A stretch of DNA of 64,000 nucleotides from the NCBI GenBank assembly GCA_016648135.1, contig JADDOH010009991.1, forward strand, positions 89,183 to 153,182. The letters run 5' to 3'. Positions within the stretch are counted from its first letter, which is position 1, and each line of letters starts with the position of its first letter. Positions 14,001-21,783 of this stretch are shown here, in pieces. This stretch comes from Agrypnia vestita. Taxonomy: Eukaryota > Arthropoda > Insecta > Trichoptera > Phryganeidae. Made by a program: the position numbers and the translations under genes. Under the pieces are notes generated by a model, which ran no database searches, had not been told where the DNA came from, and worked only from the letters and a program-made list of their open reading frames with translations.

Positions 14001-15287
14001 TAACTCCAAACCAAAGAAATTTACAGCAGGTCAAGTAATTTATCCCTTATTGTGTGAGATGTTATTACCTACACTGTTAGTTTTTCTAGAAAGTTTGTTT
14101 ACATTTATAACAAACTTTCTAGAAAAACTAATAGTGTAGGTAATAACATCTCACACAATATGGTATAAGTTACTTGACCTGTTGTAAATTTTTTTGATAT
14201 GGAGTTAGCGGTGTCTGGAAATATACGACTCATTTATTTATACACATACATAAAAGGAAAACTGAAGTGGCTAGTGTTTTTCAAAACTTATTTCCAATAA
14301 GATTTAGATTTCATACGATTCCAGAGAACTCTCCTTGAATAGTGACAGGTTTTTTGTATTTATCTTAGAATATATCAGTTGGACATCGCTACCTTTGCTT
14401 TTATACCCTTCATTATTATTGTTGTTGTAGCCGGGCCTCGTGATAGAGGATCGTCCCACCATTCTGACTTAGATTTAGAGGGCGAAACTGTGTATATGAC
14501 TTTGTTTAGAGTAAGAAAGATGTTGTATGCCATCAGACTCAGCGGCCACCCAGCCGCACATGGGTCCTGTGGCACACCGAGGTGATACAATCGGTGTGCA
14601 GCGGTGTGTTGAATGCCTTTGAGGGTAGGGATTATGGGAAAGATAAGGTGGAGTGCCGCCAAAGGGGCTATTTACCGCAATCTTGGCACAGAAAAAGTCT
14701 ATGGGAAGGATAGGATTTAGGATAGGAAGCCCTCCTCCTTTATCCGGGCTTGGGACCGGCACCGGCATTTGATTAGAGGCGTTCATCTAGCTCCGGCGGC
14801 GGAGTTTCACTATTATATTCTTGTAATATCTTATGTACTCCGAAGACGCATGTACAGGAAGGGGTCTTTGGGGAATGGGCCTCAATTTTTTTAAGTTACT
14901 TTCATCTACATACATAAGTATATACACATAATATGATATATTTTGCATACAAATTGATTCACAATATCAAACCTATACTGAGATAACTTTGGGGTATTAC
15001 TGAATAGCATTATCGCTAACATATCAAGTATTCATTTTCTTCATTGTACATAATTCCATTTAACAATAATCCATTTTTACGGAGGTGATTGATTAATCCT
15101 TTTATATTATGTACCTATGTATTTATGTTCAATAATAAATGGTGGTGGTTTTTATTAATTTAGTTTAACTTTCCTTCCCAGGAATGGTTTAAATGAAGAG
15201 GAGGCAAAGGTACTCTGTTCTCAATGGAAGTTCCGACCATCTGACAAATATGTGCCGTTGATGCCCCTTCCTACACAGTACTTTTAA
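4901..15287 (+). CDS. Group III secreted phospholipase A2-like protein (whole gene, five coding exons)
   Basis: Predicted Ca2+-dependent secreted phospholipase A2 of the group III (bee-venom/PLA2G3) family, which hydrolyses the sn-2 ester of phospholipids. Exons 4901-5046, 6666-6826, 8721-8915, 11144-11231 and 15182-15287 all have GT/AG borders and matching phases, giving 231 residues. Residues 8-25 are hydrophobic (signal peptide). The Ca2+-loop WCGPGN is at 99-104, the catalytic CCREHDHC with the His-Asp pair is at 121-128, and the FTRSHCDCD segment is at 147-155. Further cysteines follow in the C-terminal part. The residues expected for activity are present. It is probably a conserved insect PLA2-like protein; nothing shows it is a venom component. 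The N-terminal part before the Ca loop (about 95 residues) is longer than in short venom forms. The 5' UTR exon and promoter were not found. Confidence 0.9.
5361..5735 (-). mobile_element. Helitron 3' end fragment with heat-shock-element array
   Basis: Read on the minus strand this ends in GTGCGAAGCCGCGCGGGCAC followed by CTAG and a flanking T. That is the Helitron 3' terminus type, matching the end at 62198 in this window (GCGAAGCCGGGG...CTAG). The body holds repeated CCTTCTAGA/CCTTCCAGAAC units forming GAA/TTC arrays (separate entry). The far end is unclear; I stop at an (AT)n tract near 5710-5731. It lies in the first coding intron of the phospholipase gene. Confidence 0.7.
5422..5580. promoter_or_regulatory. 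Cluster of perfect heat shock elements (GAAnnTTC arrays)
   Basis: Alternating GAA and TTC triplets at exact 5-bp spacing, the HSF trimer-binding pattern. There are five perfect units at 5422-5444, four at 5452-5469, four at 5537-5554 and three at 5568-5580. Partial arrays are at 5486-5498 and 5598-5610. Such density is far above chance in AT-rich DNA. The sequence pattern is seen directly; HSF binding is inferred. Confidence 0.7.
5736..6665. other. Remainder of PLA2-like intron 1
   Basis: AT-rich intron sequence with no gene or recognised repeat. It ends at the acceptor TTTTTGCAG (6665). Confidence 0.6.
6666..6826 (+). CDS. PLA2-like coding exon 2 (Ca2+-loop)
   Basis: Flanked by TTTTGCAG and a G|GTTAGC donor. 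It encodes residues 49-103: an amphipathic Ser/Ala-rich stretch and then YPGTKWCGPG, the group III calcium-binding loop. It enters in phase 2 and leaves in phase 1, matching its neighbours. Confidence 0.93.
7042..7166. repeat. Palindromic MITE, family P, copy 2
   Basis: Begins GGCCCGGTTGTTTCAAGTTG and ends with the reverse complement GAAACAACCGGGCC. At 125 bp it is shorter than the 145-bp copies because the right arm is trimmed. It lies in PLA2-like intron 2. Confidence 0.85.
7655..7812 (-). repeat. tRNA-derived SINE, family 2, copy 1
   Basis: On the minus strand the head reads like a tRNA: an A-box-like GTAGCCCAGTGGGCGTGA and a B box GGTTCGATTCC. A body shared with 36329-36400 and 44668-44805 follows (GATTTACTCAAGCCTGGGT, then ...GGCC). 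It is an old retroposon, not a tRNA gene, because no 3' half of the cloverleaf follows the B box. Confidence 0.75.
8721..8915 (+). CDS. PLA2-like coding exon 3 (catalytic core)
   Basis: Between ATTCCCAG and an ACAG|GTCAGC donor. It encodes residues 103-168, including DRCCREHDHC (catalytic His-Asp) and RSHCDCD, the two hallmarks of group III phospholipase A2. Clearly GC-richer than the flanks. It is cysteine-rich, as expected for a disulfide-stabilised secreted protein. Confidence 0.96.
8995..9820 (-). mobile_element. Mariner-family transposon, decayed
   Basis: Terminal inverted repeats (left CGAGGTATGATCAAAAAATA, right the reverse complement with a few changes) are flanked by TA duplications at 8993-8994 and 9821-9822. 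On the minus strand, fragments of a mariner transposase can be read. One is an N-terminal piece around 9620-9430 with KEAHRILKSVYG and FKSGNESVQDDKGWEV; another is a C-terminal piece near 9060-9260 with PFRNASNHGT. The middle with the catalytic residues is missing and stops interrupt the frame. Length is about 826 bp against 1.2-1.3 kb for a complete mariner. It lies in PLA2-like intron 3. Confidence 0.85.
10011..10185 (+). repeat. tRNA-derived SINE, family 1, copy 1
   Basis: A tRNA-like head (GATGGTCGGTGGTTCTAGCCC, degenerate B box) is followed by the family body (AGTTAGTCCTATTTTCATAG, then GTAAGAATATTGATGTGACA). Other copies are at 10450-10605, 23254-23410, 26489-26568 and 40838-41013, and one is split at 30141/31561. 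Confidence 0.85.
10450..10605 (+). repeat. tRNA-derived SINE, family 1, copy 2
   Basis: The head has the B box GGTTCGAATCTC. The body is nearly identical to the copy 300 bp upstream and ends in a T/A-rich tail. Same orientation as copy 1. It lies in PLA2-like intron 3. Confidence 0.88.
11144..11231 (+). CDS. PLA2-like coding exon 4
   Basis: Between CTATTTTTCAG and AAAA|GTAAGT (a consensus donor). It encodes residues 168-197, including FFNVVQVTCFKE, the conserved segment after the catalytic core in group III enzymes, and a CSQW motif. It ends in phase 2, which joins in frame to 15182 directly. Confidence 0.9.
11346..11552. mobile_element. hAT-type MITE (family A), copy 1
   Basis: Ends TAGTGATGGT...ATCATTACTA, flanked by a perfect 8-bp target duplication CATACAAC (11338-11345 and 11553-11560). 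The 8-bp duplication and TAGTGATGG-type end indicate hAT. Internal sequence is foldback with ACCGGTTA-like subterminal boxes. Copies are at 17800, 27414, 31113 and 33709. No transposase. Confidence 0.9.
11706..11892 (+). CDS. Possible alternative last exon of the PLA2-like gene
   Basis: After an acceptor CACACCAG at 11705 the phase left by exon 4 continues in frame through a Tyr/Arg/Leu-rich segment (PRYRDYRNPYSLKNLFLL) to a TAG at 11890. A donor-like CAG|GTAGCG lies at 11817/11818. Splicing 11817 to 15182 gives a stop after four codons, so this segment can only be an alternative terminal exon, a poison exon or a chance frame. It carries one extra cysteine. The more family-like C terminus comes from skipping it. 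Confidence 0.35.
11893..13661. other. PLA2-like intron 4, no recognised gene
   Basis: AT-rich. The only structure I see is a perfect 17-bp inverted duplication with a 4-nt loop at 12188-12225 (separate entry). Confidence 0.5.
12188..12225. repeat. Perfect inverted duplication, 17-bp arms, 4-nt loop
   Basis: CAGATGGCATTCATTTT, then CTAT, then the exact reverse complement of the first arm. It is not flanked by transposon-like ends. Confidence 0.9.
13662..13735 (+). repeat. Retroelement 3' tail, copy 1
   Basis: Segment with CGCCCTTGATGTGAGTACTC and a GTGCTATATAAATATCCAAT part, ending in TTATTATT. It matches 28360-28440, which ends in a longer ATT repeat. The shared end and microsatellite tail suggest the 3' end of a 5'-truncated LINE or SINE. 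Confidence 0.55.
13976..14232. repeat. Long palindromic MITE (257 bp)
   Basis: Arms of about 120 bp are nearly perfect reverse complements. The outer ends are TGAGTCGTATATTTCCAG and its complement; the inner part is ACAAACTTTCTAGAAAAACT-like around a short loop at about 14098-14108. ATTT lies at both flanks. It could form a long hairpin in RNA. It lies in PLA2-like intron 4. Confidence 0.85.
14375..14800 (-). repeat. GC-richer repeat-like block, possibly a LINE fragment
   Basis: Composition jumps to about half G+C. On the minus strand an open frame of 103 codons contains MPVPVPSPDKGGG, which is like the leader of some LINE elements (GCCGGTCCCAAGCCCGGAT). No reverse transcriptase or endonuclease motif is visible. 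Low confidence as to identity. Confidence 0.3.
15182..15287 (+). CDS. PLA2-like last coding exon
   Basis: Preceded by a pyrimidine tract and CTTCCCAG. In the phase left by exon 4 it encodes NGLNEEEAKVLCSQWKFRP and a Pro-rich end, then TAA at 15285. A cysteine followed by a KW-type segment near the C terminus fits the family's end. In any other phase a stop occurs at once. Confidence 0.85.
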
Positions 15288-17799
15288 CATGGCTTATTCC
15301 TCTGAGTCCAAGAAGAATTATGACTGCAATGTTACATTACATTAAGTACAATACACAAGTCATTCACGTCCATGCGCAATGCATTCTTCAATGGGAGCAA
15401 AAGACATACGGACTTGAAAACCAAGAACTCATGATGTTGATTGGACTGAAATTTGTACATTTTTTCAAAAAGCGTGATTTTTAAATGTATGTGTAAATTA
15501 AATACCCAATTTTATTGAAACTGTCGACTCCGGACTGGACTACCAAAGTCCATACTGAACCTATTTAATTCTATACAAGAAAGAGACTTATTAAAATAAT
15601 TATCATAATATTTGGTTTGGCCTGTTCCATACTTGTATATTATTCTTACTCCATCCTTCCTTCCTACTCCTATCCTACTGTATCCATACTCTCTTCAGGT
15701 CATGATTATTTGTGTTCCTAAACATCAAAATAGAAAATACTAAAACTAATATTAAATCATTTTTTAATAATAATTTTAATAATGTCAGAAGTGCTATTAT
15801 ACTAACTCTCAAACTTTTTACGATTCATGTCACAAATGTATTCCAAAATTTTCAGAACGGCCATGATTAGGTTATGTTGTGTGCCCACAGTGCACACCAC
15901 GCATAAATAGTAGCAGTAAAAGATACACATCTGTTGGTTCATCAATAATCGCCAATAAACGCCAACTAGGTACTTACTAACCTTTATTGCTGTTCTCAGT
16001 GAAAACGGGCAAGGCTATCACAGTGTGTCTAAGTATTGCAATCATCATCAATATACCTAGTATAGTCTCAACCTCACACAGCAATGTTTCAGAGAACTCG
16101 GACATATATTTCAGAAACATTGAAGATCTCTTTATAAAAATTAATTTGAAAAGTTTTAATCTGACTGACTTCAACATTCTTCAATAATTTACTATAATAA
16201 TTTGGCATCCTCCAAAGGAAAAATTAGACCCTTGTTATCTGCACTATAATACTTACGACAGTATTCAGAACATGGTAAAGTATATTGTTGTGTAATTCCT
16301 CATTATAAACCTGATTATTCTAAATTTATATGAATAGCATCCAAGAAAATCTGTCAATGGTTAAGCCTTTCAAGAAAAACCACAATATTTTGGTAATAAT
16401 TTATTTTATTTGAGCAACTATGTTCTATGATAAGTATGTAATAGAGATACAAAATAGAATTTATTTTACTAGAACAATACCTTCAATTTCTATAGAAATT
16501 GATGAAATGGTACTACTGCTGTGATAATGTGATAGTGATATATCATAACCGAAAATATTAATGACTATCGACATCCTGTTTACGCGATCATCAGAATATT
16601 CTTATTAAAACTCAAACCAGTAGAAGCTATCTTGGCTTGTCTATGGATATATACTATCAGTGACTTCTTAATGTTCAAACCATTAGGTGTATGCAGTCAG
16701 TACATTGAAGCATGAGCTGTATTAAACATATATTTACGAAAAAAAAACAAAATTAAATATTTATCTGACTAGAATATTATGATATATTAAAATTTGAATA
16801 AAACAATATGTAATTGTATGTAGGTACATACTAGGAATGTTATGAGATATGTACATATTTAATTTATTTTGTAATTATTTCAAAGTACTGCCGGCAATAC
16901 TAACCGTAATATAACTGTTTATTACTGCATTTATACTACGGTAATTATAAAGCCAGTATGTGGATAGTAAATCCATTATATTGAACATAATTTTTTTTTT
17001 ATTAAAATAATGAAACGGGTACTTGCCTTACATAATATGAGTTTGGCTCGGACTATCTGACTTTTCTTTCTGAGAAAGATATCAATTTGTTTTTATCATG
17101 AAAATATTCTGCCATTATTGAATATTTTATTCACTAATATTGTGACAATTTATTCTGTTTCACAAATTTAATTTGTAAATTTATTTGTTATTTGAAAGTT
17201 ACATTCAGTAATAATTAAAAATATACTTAACTGTATTGTAGAACTGTTTTTTCGTAAATCTAATAGATTTTACTATAAATGATAAAAAAATAAAAATAAA
17301 AAATACCCTTTCTCACCAGCTAGCTCTGCTGTGATTTAAATGTAGATAGATACCAAAATGTTAATATTTTGGACTTAATTATAGATACCTAAATGTATAC
17401 TTCAATTTACATATATACAAATTATAAATATGTTTAATTTCATAATATTGATATACCTATTGTATTTTTATGTATTGTGTTTTACTTATTGCATTTAATT
17501 TTATTGTAAAATCAAAAGATGATCAAAAATCATCATTAGATAATCCCAACTGGAATCTGTCCAAAAATATACATATATGCTAGACATTTTCATTTTAATC
17601 TTTGCAGGAAATTAATTGCTAAATCTTAAACAATTTAAATATGTAAAATCTTAAATTAAATTTAAAGGTTTATGGAAGATGGATAGAATTAAATTGTTGC
17701 ATTTGATGCAAGCAAAGTATTGTTATTATAGATGTAGCAAAATACCATTATTGTAATTACTTATAAGTATATTGGTGTGTATTGTACACACTTGTGTAG
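15288..17799. other. 3' UTR of the PLA2-like gene and intergenic DNA
   Basis: AT-rich. The 3' UTR cannot be delimited; an ATTAAA occurs near 15499. Partial similarity to the hAT MITE family C (GCAGTCAGTACATTGAAGCATG) is at about 16690-16720. One short ORF with an acceptor-like site is listed separately. Confidence 0.5.
15987..16187 (+). CDS. Orphan exon-like open frame, unrecognised
   Basis: CTGTTCTCAG ends at 16000 and looks like an acceptor. The open frame that follows contains a hydrophobic stretch (ITVCLSIAIIINIPSIVST) preceded by Lys and stops at 16185-16187. The hydrophobic part is reminiscent of a membrane helix, but I see no partner exon nearby. It could be a gene relic or chance. 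Confidence 0.2.
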   Translation: MLFSVKTGKAITVCLSIAIIINIPSIVSTSHSNVSENSDIYFRNIEDLFIKINLKSFNLTDFNILQ

Positions 17800-17992
17800 T
17801 AGTGATGGTCAAACCGTTATTTTAACCAGTTATTTTCATTTTGGGATTTGTATCTGATTGTGCCCATGATTGGTAACTAAGATATAATTTTGTACAGTGC
17901 CAATGGTTGCCCGTCGAATCACGAAAAATTAAACGCCAATCATCGATGCAATCCAATACAAATCTCAAAAAACGGTTAAAATACCATCACTA
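17800..17992. mobile_element. hAT-type MITE (family A), copy 2
   Basis: Ends TAGTGATGGTC...ACCATCACTA with a perfect 8-bp target duplication TTGTGTAG at 17792-17799 and 17993-18000. 193 bp, foldback, noncoding. It lies between the two convergent genes. Confidence 0.92.
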
Positions 17993-18000
17993 TTGTGTAG

Positions 18001-18920
18001 TTTTTAGGTTATTTTTAGAAATGAAATAAATGTACTAAAACATTATAGGATATAAGATTTTTTATCTTATTTTCTTAAATAAACGTCCTGAAAAGATTTT
18101 TGTTGTATTTTATTTTATCCTTTCCACTCCAATGTCGAATGTCACTTGACATTGATTTTGTTCCAACAACTCCAATTGGACAATTTTAAAATCGGAGAGA
18201 TATTTTTACTAAAGTTTTTGAAATACCTTGGAAAGACATATTCTAGAATGGACATATACCCGCTATGGTCGTAGTGCTAAGCACTTTTTAGAAATCAGAT
18301 TCAAAAACTAAACATTTGAAGTAGAAACGCCCAACATAAATATGCAGGAAAGAGTAAAAAAATACCCATCCTTATATAATAAATACATACATGGGTGGGG
18401 TTGATGTGGCCTACCAATATGCCTCAATGTACTGCCTTAAGTGGTGGAGAAAACGATTTTTCTGGGGGCCAAATGTCTCTAATATCTCTATAAAGACTAG
18501 AATTAAGGATTATAATATAATATTGTAAGATAAATGTTTTCAGATAAGAAAAAATCCTTTTTATGAAAAAAAAAAAAAAAAAAAATTATGTTGGGCATGG
18601 GAATTGCAGTCAGTTGTGATACATTAATTTCATTGTGTAAACATGAGATTATTATTATAGGTGGATGGTATAAATGAAAACAATGGTTCAATTTTAAAGG
18701 TGTATTATTTAATAACTTATAGCAAATTATAACTAAGACTTATTGCGTATTATATTAAATTATCAAAGTCAGAGAAAACAGATATCCTTTTAGCTTAGTT
18801 AATCAGAACACCGTATGCAACAAACATACCTTTAACGTACAATCGTGATTTCATAACCCAAAAAATTATTTAGTTTCACAACTAGGAGATATAAAAATAA
18901 ATGAGAAACTAGGATCAAGA
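18001..18920. other. Intergenic DNA and probable RBM12 3' UTR
   Basis: No gene. On the minus strand an ATTAAA (plus-strand 18708-18713) lies about 210 bp past the RBM12 stop and is a candidate poly(A) signal. A run of about 20 A residues is at 18568-18588. Confidence 0.4.
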
Positions 18921-21783
18921 TTATAATAATCTAACAGTGATGGGTCTGCCTCTGATACACTGCATGTTAAGTTGTTTCATGGCCCGCTGGGCATCGAAAG
19001 GTGAGCGGAAAGAGACCCTCGCGTCTCCTGTGGGATGACCATTCTCGTTGAATCTTCTGATGACATCGGACTGTGCAATGTTAAATCCTGAGAAGAATTC
19101 TAATATTTCATCTATGCCCGAACGGAATGGCACGTTTTCTAGGGACAAGACACAGCCCGGATTCCCAAAGCCGTCTGGTCCCTGATTGTTATCTTTGGAA
19201 TGCATATTGGATGGGGGTCCGCTGAATCTGCCGCCCCCCCTACCGGGGAAGTCTCGGCCGCCGCGCATTCCCCTCCCGCGACCCCTCATAATAAACCCTC
19301 TTCCGCCCCGAAATCCTCTCATCGGAGGACCAAAGTGCTTGTTCTCCGGCGGTATGATGCCCAAAGCTTCTTCTACCACAGATCTGGGTACAGATTCTAC
19401 ATTAATTGTGTTCGCTCCGAGCATGGCACCATTCTTGCTGGTCGCTGATACTGCTTCTTCAGGCTCCAAGAATTCGCAGAAACAGTCTCCGGAAGGCTCA
19501 CCTTGTACTGTGAGCATAAGATGTATCTTTGTAGGAATAACACCGACATCGGAGAAGAAATCCAGGATGTCACGATCGGTGGTTCTCAAAGGCAAACCTT
19601 TGATAAACACACAATCTAATCTTACTTCGTTGAATCTCTTGTTCCTATCAAAATCGTTCTGGATCATGGGAGCCATTCCTCTTGACATCGGAGGCCTCTC
19701 CCTGTCTCCAGGTGGGAGGTTGGTGGGGTTGTTCGGTCTCCATTGGTAACGAGGATTCATGTTCTGCATACCTGGCACAGGGTATGGTCCGGAGTTGTTA
19801 AACGGGACGTTGTTATCTATTCTGCTTTCAAACCTTCTCTGGCGAGGGTCCCTGGATTGAGGGGCGGGTTCTTCTTCCATCGCAGGTTCCGGTTCCAAGT
19901 CTGCATCGTTACTGTCCGGAATGTTATCAATAGCATTGTTCTGAGCCAATTTGGCCTGCTCGTAAGCAATTTCGGAACAAGGAGATACAATGATCGATTT
20001 GTGACCAATGAGGTGTTTTGCTTTGTTATTTAACGCTGCTTTAGCATCATCGGCATTAACAAACTGGACGTAGGCTATGTACTGCTTTCGGAAATCTTTG
20101 GTAGCAATCAATGTAATGGAGAGAAGGGAATAGTCTGAAAACATTTTCATAATATCGTGTTCTTTGGCAAACGGGGGCAGGTCTTCCAAAAACAAAACTT
20201 TGAATGGTTGCTCTCCCTTTTCTTCCTGTTCCACAATTACAAGACTCTTCTGCGAAGTGGCATCATCATCCCCAGATTCCATGGAATCTTCTCCCTTGCC
20301 GGTATTACCTGGTTGGAAGGCATCGATAGCATTCTCAAATTCCTCCTCTTCGAGATGGGTTACAGTAACAAACTCTCCTTTTAGATTTTTCCCAGACTTC
20401 CTCAAGGCTTCGAGTTTCGATTCAGGTTTAAAAAACTTAATATAAGCAGTTCCCGTGCGCCTCCCGTTATCGTCATTAATCATCTTCAATCCTTGTCCAG
20501 ATATATAATGTCCAACAAAAAACCTTCTGATGTCACCGTAACCAGTGTGTAAAGGAAGGTTGGTAACCTTTACACAGACACCTTTGTTTATGAAGCGTTT
20601 CCTGGAGTCCAGGAATGGCTGCTCGTGGTCATCGTTATAATTATGAGGGGGGGGTCTGGAATTACTACTTTTCCCGAAACTCATATCATTGTAAACATTG
20701 AGCCTTTGTCGGGGGTCTTGCGGAGGACTGTGTTTCTGGATGGGTTCGGCGTTTTGGAAAGCATTAGGATTTCGCCTCTCCCCTAACTCTTGCAGACGAT
20801 GCATATCTTCGGAATTATTCATTTTTGGAGATTGGCTGTGCTGATTGTACATATTGGCAAGTGCGTTGTTGTCCAGCAAGGGGACCCTGGGCGCATGCTG
20901 GCCGGACATGACTTGCGGATTGATGACGGGAGCATCTTGAGACCAACCCATTCGAGGGATGTTCATCCCCTGGTTCATGAAGGGTGGTCGCGGGACTTGC
21001 ATGTTCGGCATGGATTGCATGGGACCTACCGCACCAAACTGCCTACGAGGATCATTGGGGATCAGGATGGGGCCGGGCGGACGGATCCCGAGGGGAGGAC
21101 CATCTTTAGACTTCATCATGAACGAATTGTTCGAGTTCTGTAGCATAGGGGGAACCACATTGATATCAATATCTTTTTTTTTCTCTTCATTTCTGAACGA
21201 GCTCCTCGATTCGCTCTTTTCCTTGCTACGTTCCCTATCACGACTGCGATCTTTCCTGTCTCTCTTCCTATCTCTCCTCTCCCTGCTGCGACTGCGATCC
21301 CTCCTCCTCCTTTCCCTTTCCCTAGAGCGGTCCCTGGAGCGTGATCTGTCTCTTTTGTCCTTCTTATCCCGACCTCTGTCCTTCTTGCTTCTATCTCTCG
21401 ATGAAGATCTCGACCGTTGTTTCCGATCGTTGCCTTTAGAAAGATCTCTGTTTCTTTTAGAGTCTCTATCATCAATAACTTGCGGATCAGATTTGGGCAC
21501 AGATTCCATCAAGTTGGTGAGTGGAAGAGACGAGGGCAGGCCCATGTGCTTGATGTTCTGTGCAAGGAGGCCCGAGAGTGCGGCCGGTAAGCCGGTGGGC
21601 TGTGTAACTATGGGTTGGGCAGGTAATGCGGGTTGTGAAGCCAGCTGCATGAAGGAAACTGACTGTCGAGCCGACTCGATCACCTTGTGCATCTCCGAGC
21701 GGGAACTAAGTAATAGCTTGACCTGCACTTCTTTGATTCTTCCTCCGTCGTTCATCATGGCTTGCCTGGCATCCTCGTCCGTA
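18921..21783 (-). CDS. RBM12: RBM12 coding exon 2 (most of RRM1 C-terminal half to stop)
   Basis: A single 2863-nt exon after the acceptor TTTTTAG (21785-21784). It starts with the third base of a Ser codon and continues TDEDARQAMMNDGG, the end of RRM1. It carries the RS block, RRM2-RRM5 and the RGG block. The open frame also runs upstream into the intron to an ATG at 21824, but that start would remove half of RRM1 and is rejected. Confidence 0.96.

Noticed and set aside
14379..14786. Protein gene in the GC-rich block
   Set aside because: Open frames occur on both strands, with no domain and no splice context; it looks like a repeat leader.
19186..20445. Several plus-strand open frames (187, 96 and 93 codons)
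   Set aside because: All antisense to RBM12 coding sequence, which has clear RRM motifs on the other strand.
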